Shown here in pieces: positions 11,389 to 22,500 of a stretch of 45,288 bases of DNA (positions within the stretch are counted from its first letter, which is position 1; every line of letters begins with the position of its first letter). Origin of the DNA: Seminavis robusta (taxonomy: Eukaryota; Bacillariophyta; Bacillariophyceae; Naviculales; Naviculaceae). The translations under genes were made by a program, and so were the position numbers. The stretch spans positions 1-45,288 of the forward strand of contig CAICTM010000858.1 in NCBI GenBank assembly GCA_903772945.1, read 5' to 3'. The notes below the pieces were generated by a model. It saw only the letters and a program-made list of their open reading frames with translations. It had not been told where the DNA came from and did not search any database.

Positions 11389-12040
11389 GGTCTGTATATA
11401 ACAGGGATAGAATAAACAACACAAGTACCTGGTACAGGTCGTACTGTGGGCACTGAACGTTGTCGGGTCGGGTGTTGTGTTGCTTGTTGTTGGGCTCTTG
11501 GTGTCTGTTTGTGTTGCTGTGGTGGGTCGAATCGAATTATTCAATCGAAAAGTCTGGTGACATTCGAATTTCTTTTTGGAAAAGGAGAGTTTTTCTCTTA
11601 TGACGTCAGACAATCGTCAGACTACAGTCGTATAACTGAAAGATTCAAGATTCAAGAAGCCACTTCTCATCACGAACCGGGCAGGAATGTTTTCCCAGCT
11701 GTCAATACTTAAGTGACACGTTCCCACGTCTGTGACCAGTTCCCCAAAAATTCTGCCAGTAAGTTTTTGATTTGTTGATGAGAGTGAGACTGTTGACGTT
11801 TGTTGTCTCGGCGATCATTGGTCGCACTCTCGATGAAGGCATGAGAACGCAACTGCAAAAGCATTCCTCAATTGTGTTGTCAACAAACTGACTCCTTCAC
11901 AACTATCATAACTCTGACACCGACCAATCAAGCACCCGAAGCCCAAAGTGGATCATTGGAAGCCAGCCATACTCTGCAGCCAAAGACAAACAGAACATTC
12001 AAAGCTCTTTTTATTTCCAAGCACTCGAACTGCCAAGACA
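11389..12040. promoter_or_regulatory. Divergent promoter region between coiled-coil and ankyrin-type genes
   Basis: 652 bases separate two start codons pointing away from each other, so both promoters must lie here. The only recognisable element is a perfect TGACGTCA palindrome at 11601-11608. The rest has no motif I can name. Confidence 0.6.
11601..11608. promoter_or_regulatory. CRE-type bZIP palindrome TGACGTCA
   Basis: A perfect 8-bp TGACGTCA lies in the divergent promoter, 213 bases from one ATG and 433 from the other. TGACGT-type sites are known bZIP targets and form the CO2/cAMP-responsive elements described in diatom carbonic anhydrase promoters. Function here is inferred from position only; an 8-mer can occur by chance. 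Confidence 0.4.
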
Positions 12041-13381
12041 ATGACTCATCATCATCACAGCGACTCGTACTACTACCATCACACCCAAGAAGATGGGACC
12101 TTGTCGTCTCAATTCCATGCCGCCATTTTGGATCATGAGTTTTTGTTGCGAGCCGCGACGACGCATGATTGGGACACGCTGACTGCCTTTTGTCAATTCC
12201 TGGAAGAGATCTTTACCCTTAGTGTTCCCGACCGTGTCTTGCAATGGCAAAAGAACCGCATTCAGTGTGCCACGCAACAATTGGTGGCGACCGATCAATG
12301 GGGCAACACGGCACTCCATGTCGCTTGTTACAATACACCACCCGCTCGAGCCGTACGAGCCTTATTGACAGCTGCCAGTGCCGTTTCGCCGTCACCCTTG
12401 CAGATTCACACGATGCGATCGCGAGATCACTCGACGCCCTTGTTGGTCGCCTGTGCCACTGGTGCCTCGCTACAGGTCATTCAAGCCTTGTTGGATCCTC
12501 CCGCTGGATTGGTTCCCGGCGGGGCCATGGTCTGTCAAGCCGATCAAACCGGTGCCACGCCCTTGACTGAATTGGCCGTGCACTACGAAATCCAACGCAA
12601 ATCACCCGCCCATGTACGCCACAATCGACCACTCGATCAAGTCCAGCTCATTCGAGATTTTAGTAGTCAAATGGCTACTGTGAATGACGACGACGACGAC
12701 AATCACACGAGACGACGAAACAACAACACGACGTTGTTGGATACGTTTCAAGCCAAATTGGAACTCTTGTTCAAAGCGGCCTGGTCGGCGCATTTCCCCA
12801 GTATGATGATCAGTATGGTACATGGATTGGCACACGTCGCGGCATATTGTCCTCCCGTTGTCACACGGCTCATTCTACGAGGATATCCACACATGATTTC
12901 CTATCCCAATCGACATGGAGTCTTGCCGCTTCATTTGACAGTCGCCACGCGAAAACGATTTGATACCAATACCAATAATCCAACCGTCTTTTGGACACGA
13001 CATGCCTATTGTGTCGAACAATTGTTGCAAGCGTATCCACAAGCTGCACGAGAACAATGGAAGGGACGATCGCCCTTTGTACAAGCCATTGCCTCGGGAT
13101 ACTTTTGGAGTACTGCGACCGCTTCTTCCAAAAACAGTAATAAAAAAAGCAATTCCACAAACAACAACACAAAGGGTCCGTTGCAGCTCTTGTGGCAAGC
13201 AGCACCCGAATCACTGGCAGAAATGGACCCCGTCACGAAATTGTGTCCCGTCCAATTGGCATCGGCAACTTTTGCCGCTTACTCCGTGCGCATTTCGCCG
13301 CAAGAACATGTTTTGCAGTTGGATACCATTTACAATTTGTTGCGAGCCAATCCACAGGTGTTGAAGGAGGAATTTGTGTGA
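12041..13381 (+). CDS. Ankyrin-repeat-type protein
   Basis: A 446-residue protein from the ATG at 12041 (MTHHHHSDS) to TGA at 13379-13381; the frame upstream opens only with GTG. After a His/Tyr-rich leader, ankyrin-like helices appear: DQWGNTALHVACYNTP at about 85-100, RDHSTPLLVACATGAS at about 128-143, and DQTGATPLTELAVHYE at about 168-183. A low-complexity insert follows (DDDDD, then RRRNNN, about 216-229), and a last repeat, NRHGVLPLHLTVATRK, lies at about 290-305. The C-terminal 140 residues include a Ser/Asn/Lys-rich insert. Ankyrin repeats mediate protein-protein contacts; partner and pathway are unknown. Proteins with this 'RHGVLPLH' layout form a large family in diatoms, to my knowledge. 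No signal peptide or membrane segment is visible, so it is probably cytosolic or nuclear. Confidence 0.85.
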   Translation: MTHHHHSDSYYYHHTQEDGTLSSQFHAAILDHEFLLRAATTHDWDTLTAFCQFLEEIFTLSVPDRVLQWQKNRIQCATQQLVATDQWGNTALHVACYNTPPARAVRALLTAASAVSPSPLQIHTMRSRDHSTPLLVACATGASLQVIQALLDPPAGLVPGGAMVCQADQTGATPLTELAVHYEIQRKSPAHVRHNRPLDQVQLIRDFSSQMATVNDDDDDNHTRRRNNNTTLLDTFQAKLELLFKAAWSAHFPSMMISMVHGLAHVAAYCPPVVTRLILRGYPHMISYPNRHGVLPLHLTVATRKRFDTNTNNPTVFWTRHAYCVEQLLQAYPQAAREQWKGRSPFVQAIASGYFWSTATASSKNSNKKSNSTNNNTKGPLQLLWQAAPESLAEMDPVTKLCPVQLASATFAAYSVRISPQEHVLQLDTIYNLLRANPQVLKEEFV

Positions 13382-13743
13382 AAATAAATGAATGCGTCAT
13401 CGACAATCACATAATCATTGGAGTAGACCTTGCCCACAGGGAAAGGATGGTTCTTTCATAACAACGTGCATCGACGATCCACCATCCGCTCGACGTTCAT
13501 TCAGACACCCAATATGACTCACTCTAGCACAACAACTCGCAGCTAGCTTGTAAGCAACAAACTGAATCACAACCAACCAATAGCGATTAGATGCAGCGAT
13601 AATTGTAGCACTACATGGAATTAGTCCAAATGACAGAATCTCCGTGGAACCTGTCGAGGGAGTTCGGGGTGGCAATATCTGTTTGAAATGAGATAGTTGC
13701 GCTAACCGTCTGAAGCGGAACTAAGAAGGTCCACGAAAAAAGG
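13382..13743. other. Spacer, nothing recognised
   Basis: 362 bases between the ankyrin-type gene and a weak minus-strand ORF. No motif or gene seen. Confidence 0.5.
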
Positions 13744-14196
13744 CTATAAGTGAGCGTGCAGTACAAACAGAAACATATACATCATGTAGATGTAGAAACG
13801 AACACATATCCCGAGGTAGATTCCAGTATCGTTGCTGGCACGACAAAATCCCAGGACAATATTGTAACAATTCACTGTTCGAGACGCCTCAGGGGGGAGT
13901 GTCACGCGTTGAGTTTCGCTAGATGAAACTGCAGAGTCCCGCGGGCAAGTCAAGTGTGCACGAGAACTGGGACGAATTGCATCTTGATAAGCTTCTTCCC
14001 GCTCTTCCAACAGCCACGTCGTTGCAGTTGGTGCTCGAGTGACAATACGGACTCCTCCTGGCTGTCGCAATCCGTAGTCACATTGGTCCGACCCATTGTT
14101 CGCAGTTTGCAAAGCAAGGCGAAGAGCAGCTATGGGGTCAAAGACTGATTTCCCATTCACAAAGTTGATGGGTGCTACCGCGAGGAGTCTGGGCAT
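13744..14196 (-). CDS. Possible small hypothetical protein
   Basis: An ATG-initiated open frame of 150 codons (MPRLLAVAPINFVNGKS) ending in TAG. The middle is ordinary in composition (ATTWLLEEREEAYQDA). The last 25 residues are hydrophobic and aromatic (VRFYIYMMYMFLFVLHAHL), which could be a membrane tail or read-out into 3' UTR after a missed splice site. I recognise no family. It lies downstream of, and on the same strand as, the cysteine-repeat gene with a 274-base gap. Only length and the ATG support it, so it may be spurious. Confidence 0.35.
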   Translation of the reverse strand: MPRLLAVAPINFVNGKSVFDPIAALRLALQTANNGSDQCDYGLRQPGGVRIVTRAPTATTWLLEEREEAYQDAIRPSSRAHLTCPRDSAVSSSETQRVTLPPEASRTVNCYNIVLGFCRASNDTGIYLGICVRFYIYMMYMFLFVLHAHL

Positions 14197-14470
14197 CTAC
14201 ACCTACTAGCTACTATGATGGTAGCTTTATGATCCTAAGGACAACGCAGACTACTGGTTTGGTTATTCCTATCTGCAAGCTGACTGATTAATGAAGTCAA
14301 GTCAATTCGAATGTACCAATAATAAAGAAAGCATCACGCCAGTCAACCAAATCCCTACTACTTGATGTAGTTGTTGTGCCCTGTTATCCGTTGCCGAGCT
14401 GCTTGTTTCTGGAGCTGCAGTCTCGCTTTCGGCGGCGGGGCTGTCAGCTGCAAGGAGAGAGTGGAATGAG

Positions 14471-15436
14471 TCAAGAAAGAAGCAACCAAGTCAATGGCAA
14501 CAACCAAACCGCCATCATCATCGTCTTACTACTGCTGCTCGTGGCGGGATCACTGGTGACAGTCGGAGGATCTGGAGGAGGGACACCACCCTCGCAATCC
14601 TCGGCTCCATCGGGCACATCATCGGGACACTGATTGCAACTATTGTCCTTGGTGCAGGCATTGCTGCCAATCGTCAACGTCTCGCGAAACTGTAGATTGT
14701 TCTGACAGGAATTCTCCCCCGTACAAGATTTCTCTCCAATGGACATTCGTCCTGGATTATTGCGGCATGATCCGTCCCCAGAACAAGCACCCAGGGCAAT
14801 GGTCGTCGTTCCAGTACCATTGTTGCCGGAACACGATCCATCACCACCACAGGCTTCGTCCGAGACAAATAGATTGACGCCATTGTAGGAACAGGAGAGC
14901 TCCCCTGTACATCCACGAGGACCTGGACCGGTCTGTAAATTGGCCCTATTGTAGGTGCAAGCCCCCGCTCCTGTACATCCGAGGTTGCCCGCAATCAAGT
15001 TGCCCGAGTTGAACGAACATGTGCCCGTACTTCCTTGCGGCCCGACCCATTCCGCATCGGTAATGTCCTTGGCAGACTGCATGCATGAAAAAGCAAGTAA
15101 GTGTGAGAACGACTGAACTACATGTACAAGAGCGGGTTCAACTTTACCATACTAACGTACATTGCAGGCTCCATTTCCCACACGGAGCGTTTCCCCCTTG
15201 TTGGAAGAGCAGCCCTCTTTCCCATTACAGGCGTTGGGACCAATCGTCATGGTCGTCACATCATTCTCTTGGCAACTGTTTTCGCCAGTACAAGCATTAT
15301 CGTCACTAATGGTGACTTCAGCAGGGACTTGTTCTTCTGCTTCTGGTTCGGCTGCGTCTTGACCTGGTAGACTCACTTGCCCATGGACCAGGGGAAGCAA
15401 CAAATGGAAGCACAGCAGGATTTGACGAATCTTCAT
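14471..15436 (-). CDS. Secreted cysteine-repeat protein with GPI-type tail, two exons
   Basis: Exon 1 is 15436-15161 and exon 2 is 15076-14471. The 84-base intron has a GTACGT donor and GCAG acceptor and keeps the frame (GNGACN joined to SAKDIT), giving 293 residues. Residues 1-20 (MKIRQILLCFHLLLPLVHGQ) are a clear signal peptide. The mature part is a chain of roughly nine imperfect repeats of about 20-30 residues with the pattern I-G-x-x-x-C-x-G-x-x-x-C-x-x-N, for example ACTGENSCQEN, ACNGKEGCSSN and ACSGDGSCRNN. Paired cysteines suggest disulfide-stacked coils. The C-terminus has a Pro/Ser/Thr stretch, then SSSSK and a hydrophobic end (AVWLLPLTWLLLS), the layout of a GPI-anchor signal. It is probably a cell-surface or wall protein; no enzyme motif is seen. 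Confidence 0.85.
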
Positions 15437-15945
15437 CTTTCGCTTTCTCTGGATGTACTACCGGTACTCTACTTCAATCTTTGTTGCTTATCCTCCTATC
15501 TTCTCAAGTGGCGACAGTGATACGTAGACTAAGAGAGTCGAAGAGGTATCATAAAGAGAGGTGTCGAAAGAAGGGTAGCAAGACACCTCGCTCGGGCATC
15601 GTCGCTGGATCTTTTCGGTTCTGTTGCACTAAGGTTGGAGTTTTTCGTGAAGCTGGCACGTCAGTTTGAACATGGTTTGCCCAAGAGAGATCAATCCACA
15701 AATGATAAAACATAGAAAAGCAAGACATCAAGAGGCAATAAAAGAAGGATACGGTAGCTCTCGCTAGCGGTAGCTAGTGGAGTGGAAACAGCACTCTACT
15801 TGTAGGCAGGTTCACTAATTATTTTGTTATGATGAGTTGGGAACCACATGCAGTACCACAGCAAAGAGATTGAACCAGTGGTACAAATGTTTGTCAAAAA
15901 CCAAGCAAGGAGGTGCTTGGCTGTCTGGTTCAATTACATCATCAG
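15437..15945. other. Spacer with upstream region of the cysteine-repeat gene
   Basis: 509 bases containing the promoter of the minus-strand cysteine-repeat gene and the 3' flank of the glycosyltransferase gene. A CTAGC-rich patch (about 15760-15780) is the only notable sequence. Confidence 0.5.
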
Positions 15946-17271
15946 TTAGTTGTTGTATAGTTCCCCATACTCTGGCACCCATTTTATCAATGCCTTCCAG
16001 GCAGTGTCATCATGGATGTTACCCACAAAGCCAACTTTATTGCAGTGAGTCTTGTGGGCTTCATGACTGGTGTGTAGGTCAGCACGTCCTCGATGACATC
16101 CCTTGAACTGGTATTCTTGCACTGATTTGATGGTGTAATGGTGCACTACCACACGGTTTCGTGCGGCAGGATCAATCCAGGGAAATTCATTAGCGACCTT
16201 GGTTCCATTGGACATGACCGTATAGAATTCATGTGACAAGAGCTGTTTCAAAAAGGCAAAGTGAGGATTGCCAGCATACCGGATGGAATCCAACAAGAGG
16301 ATTTGCTTGACATGATTGTCTCCATAACCATTGACTTTAAATTGGAACCGCTTGGTGACGGGTTCGTCTCTGTACTTGGTTTGGTTGGCGGTCCCAAACA
16401 TGACCCAATTCATGGAGAGTGCAGCAGGTGCTGGTCGTTTATACTTGAGTCGATTCAACGGTGGAGGCAATGGAACCACGTCCCGGAGGACATCCACTAT
16501 AGTTTCCCTTTCATTCTTGAGTACAATAAACTCATCAATATCAATAAAGGCAGTCCATGCCACTGCTTGTTCCGCAGTAGTAGCACCTAATAATTGTTGT
16601 TGTTTCTTGTTGCGTTCTCGTATCATGTAGACACACGTGTCATAGGCTTCCATCTGCGGCTCTTCCGCCATGGGCCACGGCACAATGAAAATGCCAGGGC
16701 AGTTGTCATACCGACCACTGTTGGTTAGCTCCATTCCATCGGGTCTGGAATTGTCAAAGAGATAAATCTCTGAAAACCCCGCCACGGCTCGATGGTATGT
16801 GAACCACTCGTCCAGATAGGCTGTTTCATTTCTGGCAATGGCACAAATGGCAGCCTTGGGTGGTGGTGACTTTGATAATTTGGAGGACTTTCTGCCGCGA
16901 CGGGGTTGTCGAATGTGCGTGGAGAGGAGAGGACATTTGGCTTCTTTCAGTTGTTCCATTTGTTCCCAGAGTCTCGTGGCATTTCTAGTTCGCAGGGACG
17001 TTATGGTTTTATTGCAATTGTGGCAAAAGTCTTTGGGACTGCCAACCAGGTAGTACATTCGCAGTCGCGATTTGACGGTGGAAAGACTGAGGCCCAATGT
17101 GACGAGGAACAGGATCACCACCAAATAGATCATCCTGAAACGAGGCAACCTTCGTAGTTTTCGTTGTTCCAGTCCATCATATGCGTCATTGTTTTTCTTG
17201 TTGGGACCCTCATGTCGCTGCCGTAACGATGTGCCTCTGGGGTTTAGTGGTGTCGTCATTTTCTTCATCAT
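15946..17271 (-). CDS. Type II membrane glycosyltransferase, GT92/DUF23-like
   Basis: A 441-residue protein from the ATG at 17271 (MMKKMTTPLNPRG). The frame opens further upstream, but its first codon is TTG; an in-frame ATG at 17364 is a second possibility. A short basic cytosolic tail is followed by one membrane segment (MIYLVVILFLVTLGLSLS, about 47-64), so the catalytic part would face the Golgi lumen. Motifs typical of the family are AICAIARNE (141-149), YLDEWFTYH, IYLFDNS, FIDIDEFIVLK with the metal-binding DxD-like DID at 244-246, and near the C-terminus VVHHYTIKS with FKGCHRGRAD. GT92 enzymes transfer hexoses such as galactose onto glycans; the donor and acceptor here cannot be read. 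N-glycosylation sequons are present. The start region is divergent with the coiled-coil/redoxin gene. Confidence 0.85.
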   Translation of the reverse strand: MMKKMTTPLNPRGTSLRQRHEGPNKKNNDAYDGLEQRKLRRLPRFRMIYLVVILFLVTLGLSLSTVKSRLRMYYLVGSPKDFCHNCNKTITSLRTRNATRLWEQMEQLKEAKCPLLSTHIRQPRRGRKSSKLSKSPPPKAAICAIARNETAYLDEWFTYHRAVAGFSEIYLFDNSRPDGMELTNSGRYDNCPGIFIVPWPMAEEPQMEAYDTCVYMIRERNKKQQQLLGATTAEQAVAWTAFIDIDEFIVLKNERETIVDVLRDVVPLPPPLNRLKYKRPAPAALSMNWVMFGTANQTKYRDEPVTKRFQFKVNGYGDNHVKQILLLDSIRYAGNPHFAFLKQLLSHEFYTVMSNGTKVANEFPWIDPAARNRVVVHHYTIKSVQEYQFKGCHRGRADLHTSHEAHKTHCNKVGFVGNIHDDTAWKALIKWVPEYGELYNN

Positions 17272-17795
17272 GGTCGGTGCAAAACTTGAATGTAAAGAGT
17301 GAAGGGAAGAAAAAGGAGGTTGTCTCGAGCAATGGACCGTTTGAAATTCAAATTTTACCTCCATCCCTACCGTACTGATATATCGTGGAAAACAGTGCGT
17401 GGAAAGGAAAGCGTGGTTTCGACCTTCCGATAGAGGTCTGAAACTGTCTGCGTCATCAATCGACAACCCAAAGAAGAGGAGCCATGCCACGGCAACCACC
17501 ACATATCGGTACAATTGCAACAGCTGTGTCTTGCCAGCAACAGCAATGCACTGGTTCCTGTGAAAACTTGACTGTCATCAAAAGTCAGAGACACCTTCAG
17601 CATTCGCTTTGTTAGGCACATTCACTCTGTAGAATGACACTAATGCTGACAGGTTCTTGAAGTCCAAAAGCAGAGGATAGAACAGATACAGCAAAATTAA
17701 GCTAACTGAACACGCAAGAATCAGTATTGTAAAAAGACACAAGAATCGAATCAACTCAGCAAGTGTTTCGTGAATAGTTAACAAGTGTCAAAAAG
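17272..17795. promoter_or_regulatory. Divergent promoter region, GT92 gene and coiled-coil/redoxin gene
   Basis: 524 bases between two start codons pointing apart. Pyrimidine-rich sequence sits just upstream of the glycosyltransferase ATG. No named motif is recognised. Confidence 0.5.
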
Positions 17796-19007
17796 ATGAT
17801 GCAACGATGGCAGAATTGGGGCAAGCCGCAATGGAAGCCACAACAGGCGGAACCAGCGAGTATGCAAGTAAAAGCAGACATTCAAGAGATCATCAACAAG
17901 CACCAAGCGGCAGCGCTGCTGGAAGCCAACGACAATATACGAATGCTCAAGGAACAGCGAGAAGCACACAAGGCTCTCGTCAAGAATCAAGAAAATACTA
18001 TTCACGAGTTGATGGCGCAAGTCAAAAAGTTGCAAGAGGAAGAAACGCAAAAACGACAAAATGAAAAACAAGAGCGAGAACGTCAACATGAGCATGACAG
18101 ACATGAAAATTGCCAATTACAAGAGGAAATAGAACAACTTAAGCGGCAGTTGAAACAACGAGACGATATTATTGATCAATTACAGCAACAGCAACAACAA
18201 GAACAATATAATTCACAATCCAGCAATGCCGTATCCCCTGAAAGATCACCCACTAGTGCGGAACTTTCGACGTCCAACCATTCGCCAGATCATTTGTTGA
18301 GTAAAAGTCTCGCAATACAAGACGAACAATCCAGGGAAATCCAATCCCTAGAATCCACAGTCAAATCTCTCACAGAAAAGACGGAAGAGCAAGAACATGA
18401 AATTGAAAAACTGCAAAATATAATCAAGGAATTCGAGGCATTTTATGCACAACAAAACAATAATGTCTCTGAAACAGAAGAACCTGGTCTCGAAATTCTG
18501 CAAGAAGAGTCGTTTGATGCATCGGAGACTTCAGAGCACAAAGAAGGAGACAGCAATGACCAACTACTGGACGAGGATTATTCCGAAAGATCCCTGCCAA
18601 CAATACCAGAATCGCCCATACAATCACTGTCACCCTCCTCCTCCAATCAAAAACAAAGAATGACCCTCAATGGCAATCAATTGGTGCTTCTCATCAGCAC
18701 CATGCCCATTCATCGCAAGGTGGCGCAAAATCAATCCAGACTAGAAACCATTCTCCAAGAATATTTGAACTTGTCCTCTTCCGGAAACGGTGAAGTTCAA
18801 ATACTCGATGGCTGTGACCGAGATCCTGCCAGTATCAATCTCCGAAATGATCTATTTCGAATATCGGGTCTTCGTGCCGTCTATCCACAGCTCTTTCTAG
18901 TCAATTTTGCCACCAATGACATTAGTTTTGTCGGTGATTTTGATGCCATTGTGGAATTGCATGATGCCCACATGTTTGCCGCCGCCATTGGATTGACTCC
19001 AGCTTAA
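17796..19007 (+). CDS. Coiled-coil protein with C-terminal redoxin-like (SH3BGR/glutaredoxin) fold
   Basis: A 403-residue protein from ATG at 17796 (second ATG immediately follows) to TAA. Residues 25-135 and 170-220 form long charged helices with heptad spacing and a polyQ run (130-135), separated by Ser-rich linkers. Residues 295-392 look like a thioredoxin-type domain: strand QLVLLISTMP, helix VAQNQSRLETILQEYL, strand VQILDGC, then RNDLFRISGLRAVYPQLFLVNF with a predicted cis-proline (P364), and FVGDFDAIVELHDAHMF. This resembles SH3BGR or glutaredoxin-like domains. The usual CxxC active site is absent (STMPIHRK at that place), so a redox enzyme is unlikely and a binding or scaffold role fits better. 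No signal peptide. Confidence 0.8.
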   Translation: MMQRWQNWGKPQWKPQQAEPASMQVKADIQEIINKHQAAALLEANDNIRMLKEQREAHKALVKNQENTIHELMAQVKKLQEEETQKRQNEKQERERQHEHDRHENCQLQEEIEQLKRQLKQRDDIIDQLQQQQQQEQYNSQSSNAVSPERSPTSAELSTSNHSPDHLLSKSLAIQDEQSREIQSLESTVKSLTEKTEEQEHEIEKLQNIIKEFEAFYAQQNNNVSETEEPGLEILQEESFDASETSEHKEGDSNDQLLDEDYSERSLPTIPESPIQSLSPSSSNQKQRMTLNGNQLVLLISTMPIHRKVAQNQSRLETILQEYLNLSSSGNGEVQILDGCDRDPASINLRNDLFRISGLRAVYPQLFLVNFATNDISFVGDFDAIVELHDAHMFAAAIGLTPA

Positions 19008-19542
19008 AAAAAACTAGATGAATCATAATTCAATCAACAAAAGAACGCTCAATCAGAAAACCGAGCTTGAGAAGATGTTGGTGGGTCACGAATGATGAAC
19101 ATGAGGAGCAAATTGTGAGAGAGAACAAGGTTCCAATCAGCAGTAGGGTGTCAAATTGCTTCGACAATGAAACAAGGTTTGCCAAGGAATCATTGATTTG
19201 GCTGAGTTGAGATCGTAACACAGCGAATGCCTCTGGTTCGGCTACCACAGCAGCATTGCGCACAGTGTCGGCATTGGGTCATATTGATGAAAAGTCGATT
19301 GATTCTTCTGTCCCCAGAAGATGACTCGAGATCGTGGTTGAAGGCAGAAGAGTTATCTGTTGATCAGGCGACAAGTCTCCTAAATTTCAGCAGAGGTTAA
19401 CTTCTAGCCAGTTGGATCGTGAGGCAGTACTGCTCAGATTCCACAAAGCGATTCAATCATTCCTATGTTGTAGTCTCATGTTGGTTTTTCGCTTTTCCGG
19501 AAGGTACGACTACGCACTCTTTTAAACTAGCGACGATTCCTT
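19008..19542. other. Spacer between convergent genes
   Basis: 535 bases between the plus-strand coiled-coil gene and the 3' end of the binding-module gene. One short minus-strand frame begins only at GTG and has a stop just upstream, so it is not called. Confidence 0.5.
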
Positions 19543-22500
19543 CTAGTCGAAGCCAGGGGGCACGTAAAGCAACGGAGTGTTGTCACCCACACGAGTGAGC
19601 CTGTTGCGCCCCCCTCTCGGCAAGCGGGGTTCTAGATTCCGTGCATACACTTGCGCGAAGTTGCCAACTGCGTGAACCGCATCACGAAACATTCTGGTCA
19701 AGTCGGCACCAAACAGATTGGTCAAGGGCATGTTGCTCGATGAAAGCTGCGTGATTCCATGTTCTTCTGCATACACGATAGATTGAGCTGTCCAATAGAC
19801 AAAAGACGACCATTGTGGGTCATCTTGCCGAGTCGCAAGGCACAGATTCTCATCGAAACTAGGACGAAAACGAAAACGCAGATGTTTTGTGAGTGCTTGA
19901 TCGGAATAAAGCGAGAGGAGAGGTAATCACAGGATGCACGTACCTTCTTGTTGCGTTTGTAGCCGCTCGAACGGGCCCATAGAAGTATGGTTTGGTGAAT
20001 GAATAGCTTTGTTGCGTCGTGGGTTCTCGCATGTTATTTTGAATCGTCCATACCGACCCCGCTAATACATCAACCCGCCTTCCCTGAAGAGCTTCAAACC
20101 CCTCGCTAGCACTGATGACGTTCACAAATTCGACCGAGTTCGGCCTTCCTTGGAAGAGACTCGAAGCAAGAGCAACACAATAGTCGACGCCGAAACCTTT
20201 CCATGCTGTCGTCGTCGTGACGTCAAAAGTTGCGAATCCTGGCCGATCGGGTCGTACGCCACATCTCAAGCTGCCCCTTTGCAACACGGTTTCCAACACG
20301 CCTCCTTCCCTGGGTCCAGGACCTGTGATAACTTCATCTCCAAACTCGGATGAGAAAAGCAATCCAGTTGTTCCGTTGTTGACATGGTTTATTTGCAGAC
20401 GGGGTAAGATCCATCCAATTGACTTGTCGTACAGATTCCCAAGGTTCCCCACTGCTTTGACCGCATTGATGAGCATTCGGCTGTATTGTAGTGGTTCACC
20501 GCCAAAAAGGTGGACCTCTCCCATGTCATCTGCTGTTTCTTTGGTAATCCCGCGTTCTTCGGCTGCTACGAGACCAAGAATGACTGTGTTGACAAAGTTG
20601 GCCCACTCGGTGTCGTCTTCTCTTGTCGCCATTGCCCAAAGTTCCCTGGTTGCCTCTCTTGTCCCCGTAGCAAACTCACCCTGATATCCCGCCGGCCTTA
20701 GCACCATTTCAAAAACTTTAAAGGTTTCGGACGCTACAACATTGCAAGACCCCGCGATGAAACTTAACAGCAGCTCGCGAGGATTTTCCTTTGGCAACAA
20801 CCGACCTTGCGGGACAACGCGTTCTAGGTCATCTCGGAAAGCGGAACCCTTCAATACGCACATGACAGTATCACTGCAGTTCCCAATCGTGTTGATACCA
20901 TTTTCTGCGCACTCGACATTGTGTGGCAGACCACAAAACCCATTCCCAGAGGAAATAAATGAGGTGGAGTAGGAAAACCCTTCTCCCGTGGTTGGCTCGG
21001 CTAGATCATTTTCCATGGATAAGAATGCTTTTGTCACGATCACATCAATTGTCCCATTCAGGAGCATTTCATGCTTGTCGCTTGCTGTGACGGCATATGC
21101 CTCAAAGGTGGCGTTTTCGCCGTTGATGGCCCACGCAATGGCTTGACACTGACCAACGAGAATGATAAACGTTAGAGGCAGCCAGTTTGAATCCCCCCCA
21201 AACTAAACAGCGCAGTGCTACTCACCAATCCCAAGTCAAAGATGCCCCGAAATCCCTGATATTGGCTGGGCACATTCAAGTTTGCACTGGCGGCCAATTC
21301 TTCATGGTGAGGATCTAGCTCACTGAGGAATTCGCGGAGGGTTTTGAATGTTTGTTCAAATCCGCACCGAAGCATGCCAGTGTCACGAATTCTCTGCAAT
21401 GTCGGGACAGGAGCTGCTGTGGGACTTGCGGTGGTGTTTGTTGTCATTGTCACTACTGAATTTTCCATTGCGTTGTTGTTGCTGCCACCCACTCCCAGTC
21501 CCACGGCCAGGGCCACAATGACGACAATCAGGAGCAGAATGCCCACCACGACGAGACGGTTGGAGAGTAGCATGGACAACGGTTTGGCTTCCACCACAAT
21601 GGATGATGCAGTGTTGGCAAGACGAAAGCTTCGGGGTTGTTCGTCCGGCACCAATGTTGCCTCCACCAAGACACTCTCATCACCACGACGATTGTCAATT
21701 TCATCATCAAATTCTTCATCATTGTGTACGCTGGGTGTAGGGGTCAAATAGGGTGCCGGGCCTCCCACGGCATAGCCTCCCGGAGCGGAATAGTGGTCAT
21801 CCAACGTAAGACTTGTGAGAGGAGGAGACTCAGCAGTGGAATTGTTGTCCATATGAGATGCAGGCGGAATCTGTACGGTGGTAACCTTGTGGGCAAACGG
21901 ATCAGGAAAGCCATCCATGATTCCAGGTCCTTCCTGAATCACCAAGTCATCATCACTGTAGTTGCCTCCAGAATTTTGACTCGAAACGGAGCTGGTTCGA
22001 CTTCTGTTGCCTTTGTTGTTGTGTCGGTTGTTGGAGAGTCCCTTGGCCGAGGCTCCGCTTGCATTGCTTCCCGATCTACGAACCACACTAGGTCGCTGAA
22101 GCACCTGATTATTGCTGGGGTTGTTGTTGTGGGACAAGCCTCGTTTGGTCATTCTCCGAATTCTGTTGACGCCTTTGGAGCTCGTTGGCGCTACTTCAGA
22201 GAGTAGTGATTGTGATGGGGGTTCAGATTGAAAAATCTCCTCTGGCTGTGACTTGATCGGCGCTGGTTTCAGCTCGTCATCAGCACCGGTACTCATTGTA
22301 GGCTGGGCTTGTTTTGTGTCGGCGTTGCTCGACGAATTCTCGATCCAATCACTTCTCGCTTCACTGGAAGAAGGATACGCCTCTGGTTTCTGCTGTGTGG
22401 ATGGTGCTCTCGCGACAGAGGTCTTCCTCAGCACTTCATCTTCCACCCTTGCCAGCTTTTCTCGCAGCAACTCACGGTCATCAGACGAGATCTCTGTCGC

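Noticed and set aside
11393..11400. TATATA just before the coiled-coil gene ATG
   Set aside because: Only a few bases from the start codon, too close for a TATA box driving that gene; likely 5' UTR sequence.
19030..19263. Minus-strand ORF of 77 codons with a hydrophobic segment
   Set aside because: It starts with GTG, has an in-frame stop a few codons upstream and no splice acceptor near it. No ATG and no family.
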